A stretch of 64,000 bases of DNA from Tepidamorphus gemmatus (lineage in GTDB: Bacteria > Pseudomonadota > Alphaproteobacteria > Rhizobiales > Tepidamorphaceae), in the NCBI RefSeq assembly GCF_004346195.1, contig NZ_SMAK01000010.1, positions 1 through 64,000 of the forward strand. The letters run 5' to 3'. Under the pieces are notes generated by a model. That model saw only the letters and a program-made list of their open reading frames with translations, was not told the origin of the DNA and made no database searches. Positions 47,479 to 55,105 of this stretch are shown here, piece after piece. The translations under genes and the position numbers were made by a program. Numbering within the stretch: the first letter of the stretch is position 1; every line of letters begins with the position of its first letter.

Positions 47479-48249
47479 ATGGGCAGGACGCGACAGGTTG
47501 CCGCGGACACCAGCGTGGACGGCTTCCTCGGCGAGCGGCTGATGATCGCCCAGCCGCGACACGGGCATCGGTCCGGCATCGAGGCGGTGCTGATTGCCGC
47601 TGCCGCGCCGCTCGAGCCGGGCCAGACGATTGCCGATCTCGGCGCCGGCGCCGGGGTCGCCGGCCTGTGCGCACTCGCCCGGGTCGCCGGCAGCCGCGCT
47701 CTGCTCGTCGAGGCGGATCCTGCGATGACAAGGCTCGCGCGCGCGAATGCCGCGCGCAACGGCCTCGCCGATCGGGTCGAGGTGGTGGAGGCCGACCTCA
47801 CCGCGCGCGGCGCGGCGGCGCGCGCGGGCCTCGCCGGCCTCGCCCACCATGCGATTGCCAACCCGCCCTTCCACGATCCCGCCGCTGCTCGGATCTCGCC
47901 GCGCAAGGCAGCTGCGCACGCCGCCCCGCCTGCCGATCTGGACGGCTGGGTGCGGTTCGCCGCGGCCGTGGTGCGGCCGGGCGGCACGCTGACGCTCATC
48001 CACCGCGCCGATGCGCTGACAGCGGTGCTGGCAGCCTTCGAACGCCGGTTTGGCGCGGTTGCCGTGCTGCCGGTGCATCCGCGCGCCGGCCTTGCCGCCA
48101 CGCGCATCCTGGTCCAGGGCCGGAAGGGCAGCCGCGGGGCGCTTGCGATCCTGCCGGGCCTGATGCTGCACGGGGCGGACGGCCACGGCTTCCTGCCGCC
48201 GGTGGAGGCGGTACTGCGCCACGGCGCCGCCTTGCCGCTGCGGCCATGA
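47479..48249 (+). CDS. tRNA1(Val) A37 N6-methyltransferase-like (YfiC/TrmN6 family)
   Basis: A 256-residue SAM-dependent methyltransferase. The SAM loop is IADLGAGAGVAGLCALAR and the amino-methyltransferase motif is IANPPFHDP (N-P-P-F). The N-terminal FLGERLMIAQPRHGHRSGIE matches the family. The probable substrate is adenine in tRNA or another RNA. The start at 47479 is chosen as the first ATG that keeps the family N-terminus; the frame opens earlier, within the DUF2007 gene. Confidence 0.82.
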   Translation: MGRTRQVAADTSVDGFLGERLMIAQPRHGHRSGIEAVLIAAAAPLEPGQTIADLGAGAGVAGLCALARVAGSRALLVEADPAMTRLARANAARNGLADRVEVVEADLTARGAAARAGLAGLAHHAIANPPFHDPAAARISPRKAAAHAAPPADLDGWVRFAAAVVRPGGTLTLIHRADALTAVLAAFERRFGAVAVLPVHPRAGLAATRILVQGRKGSRGALAILPGLMLHGADGHGFLPPVEAVLRHGAALPLRP

Positions 48250-48304
48250 GGTTGCATCGCAGGGCCGTCCACTCCATTTGTCCCGTCGGGGAGAACACTG
48301 ACGC

Positions 48305-49162
48305 ATGATGATGCTCGAACGCGTGCGCACCCTGATGCCGGCGAGCTGGCATGAACGGCATCCGCTGGTGCCGGTGGTGCGATTGACCGGACCGATCGGC
48401 ATGGCGACCCCGTTGCGGCCGGGCATAACCCTGTCGGGCGTCGCGGCGGCGCTGGAGAGCGCCTTCAGGATGCGGCGCGCAAGCGGGGTTGCGCTGGTGA
48501 TCAATTCACCCGGCGGTTCGCCCGTGCAGAGCCACCTGGTCTACAAGCGGATCCGGGCACTCGCCGAGGAGCACGGCAAGCCGGTGTTCGCCTTCATCGA
48601 GGATGTCGGCGCCTCGGGCGGCTATCTGATCGCGCTGGCCGGCGACGAGATCGTCGCCGACGAAAGTTCGGTCGTCGGCTCCATCGGGGTCGTCGCGGCG
48701 ACCTTCGGCTTCGACAAGGCGATCGAGAAGCTCGGCATCGAGCGACGCATCTACACGGCAGGTGAGCGCAAGGTGATGCTCGACCCCTTCCAGCCGGAAA
48801 AGCCGGAGGACGTGCGGCGACTGAAGGCGCTGCAGAAGGACATTCACCAGATGTTCATCGACCTGGTCAAGGCGCGGCGCGGCAGCACCCTCAACGGCTC
48901 CGACCGGACGCTGTTCTCCGGCGAATTCTGGTCCGGCCGCAAGGCCCTGGAGCTCGGCCTGATCGACCGCATCGGCGACCTGCGCGGCGTCATGCGCGAG
49001 CGCTTCGGCGAGAAGGTGCGGCTCTTGCCGATCGCGAAATCGCGCGCCGGCCTGCTGCGCCGGCTGGTGCCCGGCACCGCGGCAGAGCTTCCCGCCGGGC
49101 TGGCGGACGAGCTCGTGTCGGCGGTCGAGGCGCGCGCGCTGTGGTCACGCTACGGATTGTAG
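48305..49162 (+). CDS. S49 peptidase (SppA/SohB-like)
   Basis: A 285-residue serine peptidase with a Ser-Lys dyad. The nucleophile is in DVGASGGYLIALAGDEIVAD and the general base lysine in AGERKVMLDPFQPEK; VINSPGGSPVQS is the conserved oxyanion region. There is no clear N-terminal membrane anchor, unlike E. coli SppA and SohB. It is thought to clear signal peptides or membrane fragments. It is followed 11 bp later by a small membrane protein gene. Confidence 0.9.
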   Translation: MMMLERVRTLMPASWHERHPLVPVVRLTGPIGMATPLRPGITLSGVAAALESAFRMRRASGVALVINSPGGSPVQSHLVYKRIRALAEEHGKPVFAFIEDVGASGGYLIALAGDEIVADESSVVGSIGVVAATFGFDKAIEKLGIERRIYTAGERKVMLDPFQPEKPEDVRRLKALQKDIHQMFIDLVKARRGSTLNGSDRTLFSGEFWSGRKALELGLIDRIGDLRGVMRERFGEKVRLLPIAKSRAGLLRRLVPGTAAELPAGLADELVSAVEARALWSRYGL

Positions 49163-49173
49163 GGAGGACGGGA

Positions 49174-49365
49174 ATGGCGAATCCGCTCCTTATCGGCGGG
49201 CTGATCGTCGGCGGGGCGCTGGCGGCCTGGCGGGTGGTGCGCGAAGAGCAGCGGCGCCGACGGCTGCTCGAGAGACTGGCTCGGGAAACCGATGCCAAGG
49301 CTCCGATGATCGCGCTCGAACGCGATCCGGTCACCGGCGTCTACCGCCCGCGCCGCGAGAGCTGA
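49174..49365 (+). CDS. Small membrane-anchored basic protein
   Basis: A 63-residue protein with a short N-terminal hydrophobic segment (LLIGGLIVGGALAAW) and a strongly basic tail (REEQRRRRLLERLAR), ending in DPVTGVYRPRRES. GGGAGGAC stands just before the ATG, so it is a real gene, cotranscribed with the S49 peptidase. Family not named. Confidence 0.65.
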   Translation: MANPLLIGGLIVGGALAAWRVVREEQRRRRLLERLARETDAKAPMIALERDPVTGVYRPRRES

Positions 49366-49382
49366 CCCGCACGGCCGTCGAC

Positions 49383-50045
49383 TCACCTCGCGACGGCGCC
49401 GTGATAGAAATAGACACCGAGGCCGGAGGTGAACACGGCGAGCCCGGCAACCGCGTGCAGCGCCCAGGCGAGCAGGAAGGACCGGCGCCAGAGATAGGCC
49501 CACGCGAACACGATACCGCCCGCACCGGTCAGCACGACGGCCGGCCAGTTCCAGTAGAACAGATGGGCCAGCGCGAAGGCCCCGGCATTGACGAGGAGCG
49601 CCAAGCCCCGGGACGGGATCAGCACCCCGTACCTGCCGAAGAACAGCGCTCGGAACACGAGCTCCTGGGGTAGCGCCGACAGGAAGGGATAGGCGAGCAC
49701 GATCGTCAGCCACAGGTCGGAATTGTAGCGCGGCAGGCCGAACAGGGCGTGCGGACGCAGCCACAGCACGAGCCCGACGCTGCCAGCGCCGACCAGCACC
49801 GCGAAGGCCGCGATGACGATCAGATCGAACCGGTTCGGCGGCGACAGCAGGTCGCGCCAGTCGAACCCGTCCGTGACCGACAGCAGCACGACGGCGATCA
49901 GGACCAGGCCGGCGAGTGCGCTCCACATCACCGTCGGCGGCAGATGGAGAGCCATGACCAGCGGCAGGGCACCGAAGATCAAGCAGAACTCGACCCACAG
50001 CCGGAGACGAGGCGGCGACGGGAGGGGCGGGGCGGCGATCGTCAT
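49383..50045 (-). CDS. CPBP-family intramembrane protease-like protein
   Basis: A 220-residue membrane protein with about six hydrophobic helices and the Abi/CPBP motifs. The first reads LPQELVFRALFFGRYG: the usual EExxxR has Gln in place of the first Glu. FxxxH follows as FALAHLFYW, and a third histidine is in ALHAVAG. A Gln-Glu form is seen in some alphaproteobacterial members as I recall, so it may still work. Possible roles are membrane-protein processing or bacteriocin immunity. It converges with the small basic gene and is divergent from moaB. Confidence 0.8.
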   Translation of the reverse strand: MTIAAPPLPSPPRLRLWVEFCLIFGALPLVMALHLPPTVMWSALAGLVLIAVVLLSVTDGFDWRDLLSPPNRFDLIVIAAFAVLVGAGSVGLVLWLRPHALFGLPRYNSDLWLTIVLAYPFLSALPQELVFRALFFGRYGVLIPSRGLALLVNAGAFALAHLFYWNWPAVVLTGAGGIVFAWAYLWRRSFLLAWALHAVAGLAVFTSGLGVYFYHGAVAR

Positions 50046-50232
50046 CGGAGTGCACCGGGGATTGCACCGGCGGGGCAGCTGATCGGGGCCGGACCGCAGA
50101 CCGGCCGTGCCGGCATGGCGAAGCCATGACACCGGCCATCGGTCGTGACGGCGGTCCGCTGGTCGCGTCCATCGCCCCTTCTGGGAGCGGACAGGTCCCG
50201 ATATAGTCCTGCCACCTGCAGGAGACAGCCCC

Positions 50233-50775
50233 ATGACCGCCGATGAGCGCAGCTTCGTGCCCGTTCGCATCGCCGTGCTGACGGTATCGGACACCAGGAC
50301 GCCCGAGACCGACAGGTCCGGGCAGGTTCTCGTCGAGCGGCTGACGGCGGCCGGCCATCATCTCGCGGCGCGGCAGATCGTGCCGGACGAGATCGCGGCG
50401 ATCCGGGAGGTGGTGCGCGCCTGGTCGTTCCAGCCGGACATCGATGTCGTCATCACGACCGGCGGAACCGGGCTGACCGGCCGCGACGTGACGCCGGAAG
50501 CCGTCGAGCCGCTGTTCGAGAAGCGGATGGACGGCTTCGCGTGGGCCTTCCACCATGTCTCCTACGAGAAGATCGGCACCTCGACGGTCCAGAGCCGGGC
50601 AACTGCCGGTGTCGCCAACGCGACCTACATCTTCTGCCTGCCCGGCTCGCCCGGCGCCTGTCGCGACGCCTGGGATCACATCCTTGCCCAGCAGCTCGAC
50701 TACCGCCACATGCCGTGCAACTTCGTCGAGATCCTGCCCCGACTGGACGAACACATGCAGCGTCGGAAGGGATAG
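50233..50775 (+). CDS. moaB: Molybdenum cofactor biosynthesis protein B
   Basis: A 180-residue MoCF/MogA-fold protein that handles molybdopterin (adenylylation). Motifs are LTVSDTRTPETDRSGQ, the substrate loop ITTGGTGLTGRDVTPEAV, and FCLPGSPGACRDAWDHIL. A CAGGAG ribosome site precedes the ATG. It is a monocistronic gene divergent from the CPBP gene. Confidence 0.92.
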   Translation: MTADERSFVPVRIAVLTVSDTRTPETDRSGQVLVERLTAAGHHLAARQIVPDEIAAIREVVRAWSFQPDIDVVITTGGTGLTGRDVTPEAVEPLFEKRMDGFAWAFHHVSYEKIGTSTVQSRATAGVANATYIFCLPGSPGACRDAWDHILAQQLDYRHMPCNFVEILPRLDEHMQRRKG

Positions 50776-50836
50776 AGGCGGTTCGTGTCTTGGGCGAAGC
50801 ATATCCGACATCTGCAAAGTCGTCCCGGCATTCGTG

Positions 50837-50975
50837 GGCCTCAAGGGTCGGGCCGAGGAGGCCGGGTGGCGCCATGCCTTCCCGATCGAGCGCTTGCGCG
50901 AGTGTCCATGACGAGCGGTTCGCCGGCCTCAAGGGTGGGACGGACACCGGCACCACCGGGGACGGTCGAGCGCTT
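50837..50975. repeat. Imperfect 60-bp direct duplication downstream of moaB
   Basis: GGCCTCAAGGGT occurs at 50837 and 50925, and TCGAGCGCTT at 50886 and 50966, in the same order and roughly the same spacing. The intergenic DNA therefore looks like a decayed duplication. The second copy touches the end of the EamA gene. Confidence 0.4.
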
Positions 50976-51901
50976 CAGGCAGTGCCGCGTCGCAACGCCC
51001 GCGACAGGCGCCGTCCGATCCGGCCGTCGATCGCCGTGAGACCCAGCGCGATCAGTGCCATGCCGACACCGGCCCGCGCGTCGAGGCTCTCATCGAGGAC
51101 CACGACGCCGAGCAGCACGGCGGTGACGGGAATGAGCAGCGTGACCAGCGACAGGTTGGTCGCCCCCGCCGACCGGACGATGCGGAACACCAGCAGGTAG
51201 CCGAAGGCGGTCGACAGCAGCGCCAGACAGAGAACCGAGACGATCGTCGGTGGACCGGGCATGGCCGGAGTCCATCCGGGGACGAGGGCAAGCGTGATCG
51301 GGATCATCATCACGGTGGAGGCCACCATCTGGCCGGCAGCGGTGGCGAGCGGCGGCCGGTCGGAGAAGCGCCGCGCCCAGATGCCCGAGAGCGCGTAGCT
51401 CATCGCCGCCGCCAGCAGTGCCGCCTGCGCCCACAGGTCCGCCCTTGCCCCGGCAAGCGCGCTCGGACCGATCAGCACGGCGACGCCGGCAAGGCCGAGC
51501 ACGACGCCGGCGAGCTTGCCGACGGTCATCTTCTCGTCGTCGGTCAGCACCTGCGCCAGCAGCACGGTGAACAGCGGCGTCGCCGCGTTGAAGATCGCCG
51601 CGAGCCCGCTCGGCACCTCGGTCTGTGCCCAGGTGATCAGGTTCCAGGGAATGATGTTGTTGAGGATCGACATCACCGTGATCGGCAGCCACCAGGCGAC
51701 CGTCAGCGGCAACCTCATCCCGGAGAGCCCGGCGACCGCGACGAGGGCGAACCCGCCGATCGCCACGCGCGCCAGCACGATGACCGGCGGCGGCAGCTCC
51801 TGGACGGCGAGGCCGACAAACAGGTAGGAACCGCCCCAGACTACCGACAGCAGCACGAGCTGGCCCCAGTCGGCGAGGCTCATCGAGCGGTGGATGGACA
51901 T
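50975..51901 (-). CDS. EamA-type drug/metabolite transporter
   Basis: A 308-residue inner-membrane exporter with ten predicted helices formed by two EamA repeats. The first starts SLADWGQLVLLSVVWGGSYL, the second ALLAAAMSYALSGIWARRF. Conserved text such as IPWNLITWAQTEVPSGLAAI and LSLVTLLIPVTAVLLG marks the family. The substrate is unknown. The start at 51901 or the ATG at 51883 are both possible. It is divergent from the small acidic protein gene. Confidence 0.88.
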   Translation of the reverse strand: MSIHRSMSLADWGQLVLLSVVWGGSYLFVGLAVQELPPPVIVLARVAIGGFALVAVAGLSGMRLPLTVAWWLPITVMSILNNIIPWNLITWAQTEVPSGLAAIFNAATPLFTVLLAQVLTDDEKMTVGKLAGVVLGLAGVAVLIGPSALAGARADLWAQAALLAAAMSYALSGIWARRFSDRPPLATAAGQMVASTVMMIPITLALVPGWTPAMPGPPTIVSVLCLALLSTAFGYLLVFRIVRSAGATNLSLVTLLIPVTAVLLGVVVLDESLDARAGVGMALIALGLTAIDGRIGRRLSRALRRGTA

Positions 51902-52070
51902 GGGCTGCCGCCTCCGGCGCGGTGACACCGCGCGCGGCGCGGCTGCAGCGCTCTTAGCGCACTTGCCCGCCAGTGTCTGCCTGGCAGATGAAACGCGGAG
52001 CCGCCATCCCGCGTTGTTGCTCCACAGGCCCCGATACGCATTGCGGGGACATCGCAAGGAGCAACGACTG

Positions 52071-52271
52071 ATGAACGCGACCGCGACGCAGCATGCCGAC
52101 ACGGCGAAGAAGCGCAAACTCGACCGCGAACTGGACGAGGAACTGCAGGATTCGTTCCCGGCCAGCGATCCGCCCGCCTTGACCCAGCCACAGCCCGACA
52201 CGGACGATCTGCCGGCCGGCGCGTCGAAGCGGTCGGACAGGCCGAAGCACGCGCGGCCGTCGGGGCGCTGA
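52071..52271 (+). CDS. Small acidic/basic protein with DSFPASDPPA motif
   Basis: A 66-residue soluble, probably disordered protein. It has a charged helix (KKRKLDRELDEELQ) followed by DSFPASDPPALTQPQP, a motif of a short protein family common in Hyphomicrobiales and often near stress genes. AAGGAG stands nine bases upstream of the ATG. Function unknown. Confidence 0.7.
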   Translation: MNATATQHADTAKKRKLDRELDEELQDSFPASDPPALTQPQPDTDDLPAGASKRSDRPKHARPSGR

Positions 52272-52356
52272 CCGGTCCGTTGCTTCGCCGCGCGTTGCCT
52301 GTCGGCGGCTTCAGGTCTATCAACCGTTGCCATGGCTGGCGACGGAGGCACCTTCG

Positions 52357-53508
52357 GTGTTCGAGGCGACGGAAGACCAGGAACTGATCCGCGCGACGGC
52401 GCGGCGGATCGCGACCGAGCGGCTGGCGCCGCTGGCGCCAGTCCTCGACAGGGGCGAAGGGCGCGACGACTTCCTCGCCAACCTGAAACTGCTCGCCGAG
52501 AACGGCTTCATGGGGCTCAACGTCGATCCCGCCTATGGCGGCACCGGCGCGGGCACCGTCGCCTTTGCGGTGGCGATCGAGGAGATCGCGCGCGGCTGCG
52601 CCTCGACGGCAGTGACCACTTCCGTTACCAACATGGTTGCCGGCGTCATCGAGGCCTGCGGCAGCGAGGAGCAGAAGCGGACCTACCTGCCGCGGATCTG
52701 CGACGGCACCTACCCTGCCGCCGGATTCTGCCTCACGGAGGCCAGCGCTGGCTCAGATCCGGCGGCCATGCGCACATCCGCGCGCAGGGACGGCAACGAA
52801 TGGGTGCTGAACGGCTCGAAGAGCTACATCACCAGCGGCGAGTATGCAGGACTGTTCGTGGTGTGGGCAGTCACCGACCCGGAGGCGGGCAAGGGCAAGG
52901 GTATCACCTGCTTTCTCGTCGAGGCCGGCACCCCGGGCGTCCTCATCGGCCCGGCCGAGCGGAAGATGGGCCAGACCGGCTCGGCGACCAACACGATCAT
53001 CTTCGAGAACTGCCGCATTCCGGCGTCGTCGGTGCTCGGCGCCGTCAATGACGGCTTCCGTATTGCGGTCGGCGAACTGGCCGGCGGCCGGATCGGCATC
53101 GCCGCGCTTGCGCTCGGGCTCGCACGCGAAGCGATGAGCCTGGCCATCGCCCATGTGCGCGAGCGCCACCAGTTCGGACGCGCCCTCGCCGAGATGCAGG
53201 GCATCCAGTGGATGATCGCCGACCGGGAGACCGAGCTGGAGGCCGCCCGTCTGCTGATCCTGCAGGCCGCCGCACGCAAGGATGCCGGCAAGCCATTCGC
53301 CCGCCAGGCGTCGATGGCGAAGCTGTATGCGACGGAGGCGGCCCAACGGGCGACCTACACCGCCCTGCAGCTGCATGGCGGCGCCGGCTATATCCGCGAT
53401 CTGCCGCTCGAGCGTCTCGCCCGCGACGCGCGCGTCACGACGATCTACGAGGGAACGTCCGAAATCCAGCGCCTGATCATTGCGCGCGATATCCTGCGCG
53501 ACGGTTGA
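52357..53508 (+). CDS. Acyl-CoA dehydrogenase
   Basis: A 383-residue flavoenzyme that introduces the alpha-beta double bond of acyl-CoA and donates electrons to ETF. It shows FCLTEASAGSDPAAMRT, KMGQTGSATNTIIFENCRIP, RHQFGRALAEMQGIQWM and GGAGYIRDLPLERLARDARV. The catalytic base is Glu365 in IYEGTSEIQR. The start is GTG at 52357, with GGAGG eight bases upstream; a TTG at 52327 gives a longer but less likely product. It matches short/medium or branched-chain members; substrate not predictable. Confidence 0.92.
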   Translation: MFEATEDQELIRATARRIATERLAPLAPVLDRGEGRDDFLANLKLLAENGFMGLNVDPAYGGTGAGTVAFAVAIEEIARGCASTAVTTSVTNMVAGVIEACGSEEQKRTYLPRICDGTYPAAGFCLTEASAGSDPAAMRTSARRDGNEWVLNGSKSYITSGEYAGLFVVWAVTDPEAGKGKGITCFLVEAGTPGVLIGPAERKMGQTGSATNTIIFENCRIPASSVLGAVNDGFRIAVGELAGGRIGIAALALGLAREAMSLAIAHVRERHQFGRALAEMQGIQWMIADRETELEAARLLILQAAARKDAGKPFARQASMAKLYATEAAQRATYTALQLHGGAGYIRDLPLERLARDARVTTIYEGTSEIQRLIIARDILRDG

Positions 53509-53622
53509 CCGGCGGTCCCTCACCGGTCGTGACCGTGATCCCGGTGTTGACCGCGATCAAGGTAGAGGCGCACTCTGCGGGCCATTGGCGGGGGGCGTGC
53601 GCGGCAAACCTCGGAGGTCGTC

Positions 53623-54075
53623 GTGGTTCAGAAGATCGTCACCTGGATCGTCGTGGCCGACGGTGCCCGTGCGCGGGTGTTCGTCAACGAAGGGGTGGGC
53701 AAGGGCGTCACGGAGCGGCTCGATCGGGCCTTCGTCGGCAGCCGGCGGCTGAACCAGGATATCCAGGCCGACCGGCCTGGCCGCGCCTTTGAAAGCACCG
53801 GGCAGGCTCGCCACGCGATGGAACCGCGGACCGATCCGCACCGCCACGCCGAGCGCGAATTCATCCGGGAGTTCGTTGCCTGGCTTGCGGAAGAGGCCCG
53901 GACGAGCCCGATGGACCGCCTCGTGCTCATTGCCGCACCACAGACGCTCGGCGACCTGCGCCAGCTGCTCCCGAAGCCGCTCGCTGCGAAGGTCACCGGC
54001 GAGCTTGCAAAGGACCTGACGCGGGCCACACCCGGCGAGATCGAAGCGCAGATCGGCGGCATCCTCGCCGCCTGA
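53623..54075 (+). CDS. Host attachment family protein (PF10116)
   Basis: A 150-residue protein of the family called 'required for attachment to host cells', first described in Agrobacterium-related bacteria. It reads TWIVVADGARARVFVNEG, then DPHRHAEREFIREFVAWL, LVLIAAPQTLGDLRQLLP and LAKDLTRATPGEIE. The fold resembles release-factor/Dom34-like domains; the biochemical role is not established. The start is GTG at 53623 with GGAGG upstream. It is followed 28 bp later by the UspA gene, and the pair is common in stress-related clusters. Confidence 0.85.
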   Translation: MVQKIVTWIVVADGARARVFVNEGVGKGVTERLDRAFVGSRRLNQDIQADRPGRAFESTGQARHAMEPRTDPHRHAEREFIREFVAWLAEEARTSPMDRLVLIAAPQTLGDLRQLLPKPLAAKVTGELAKDLTRATPGEIEAQIGGILAA

Positions 54076-54103
54076 CGTCACCAACCGAGGGACGGAGGCT
54101 CAC

Positions 54104-54952
54104 ATGGGCTTGAAGGACATTCTCGTACAGATCGACACCGAGGGCGCCGGCGCGGCGAGCGCGCACCGGCAGAGCTTCGCGCTGTCGCTTGCTGCGGCCC
54201 ACGACGCGCACCTGACCGCCGTCGCCTTTGCGCTGGAGCCGACGATTCCGCCGATGATCATGGGCGAGGTGCCCGGAGCGCTGCTCGAAAGCCAGCGCAA
54301 GCGCGCCCTCGATGCGGCCAACGCGGCGGCGGCGGCGTTCACGGCGGCAGCCGACCGCGCCGGCGTGAGGAGCGAGGTTCGGGTGATTTCCTGCACCGAG
54401 TCAGCCGCCCCGCCGACGCTCGCGGTGCATGGCCGCACCGCAGATCTGGTGATCGTCGGCCAGTCGGAGCCGGACGACGTCCTCGCGATCCGTGACCTGA
54501 TGACCGAGGCTGTGCTGTTCGAGTCGGGCCGCCCCGTCCTGGTCGTCCCCTATATCGGACCCGACGAGGCCAGGATCCGCAACGTCATCGTGGCCTGGGA
54601 CGGCCGCCGCGAGGCGAGCCGGGCAGCCAACGAGGCCCTGCCGCTGCTGGTCAAGGCCGACGCCGTGTCGGTGGTCGTCGTCGGCGACAGTGCGCCCTCG
54701 GCGCGGGCGGGCGAACCGGGTGCCGATCTGGCCCTGCATCTGGCCCGGCACGGCATCAATGTCTCGGTGAAGCGGATCCCCGATACGGGTATCGATGTAG
54801 CCGACGCGTTGCTGTCCCATGCCGCGGATACGGAAGCCGACCTGATCGTCATGGGCGGTTACGGCCACTCGCGGCTGAGGGAGTTCGTCCTCGGCGGAGC
54901 CACCCGCGGCATTCTCGCCTCGATGACGCTGCCAGTGCTGATGGCACATTAG
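54104..54952 (+). CDS. Tandem universal stress protein (two UspA domains)
   Basis: A 282-residue protein with two Usp domains. The N-terminal one (about 1-150) has a degenerate nucleotide site; the C-terminal one (about 155-282) keeps the ATP-binding signature GGYGHSRLREFVLGG and starts IRNVIVAWDGRREASRAANE. Such proteins help in adaptation to starvation or oxidative stress. It ends 52 bp before a strong hairpin terminator. Confidence 0.9.
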   Translation: MGLKDILVQIDTEGAGAASAHRQSFALSLAAAHDAHLTAVAFALEPTIPPMIMGEVPGALLESQRKRALDAANAAAAAFTAAADRAGVRSEVRVISCTESAAPPTLAVHGRTADLVIVGQSEPDDVLAIRDLMTEAVLFESGRPVLVVPYIGPDEARIRNVIVAWDGRREASRAANEALPLLVKADAVSVVVVGDSAPSARAGEPGADLALHLARHGINVSVKRIPDTGIDVADALLSHAADTEADLIVMGGYGHSRLREFVLGGATRGILASMTLPVLMAH

Positions 54953-55003
54953 GCCGGCGCGCAGCGGACAGCCCGGCGGCCGCGGCGGTTGGCGGCGGCC
55001 CCC

Positions 55004-55040
55004 GAAGGCGGCGGAACGTCCGCCGCCTTCTTCGTTTCGT
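55004..55040 (+). terminator. Rho-independent terminator after the usp gene
   Basis: GAAGGCGGCGGA and TCCGCCGCCTTC form a perfect 12-bp stem with an ACG loop, followed by TTCGTTTCGT. It separates the stress genes from the acyl-CoA synthetase gene. Confidence 0.7.
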
Positions 55041-55105
55041 CATGCAGTGAGGGCATCACGTTCCGCAGGGCGCGCCCCCGCACAGCAGCCATCGGACCAG
55101 GCGCC

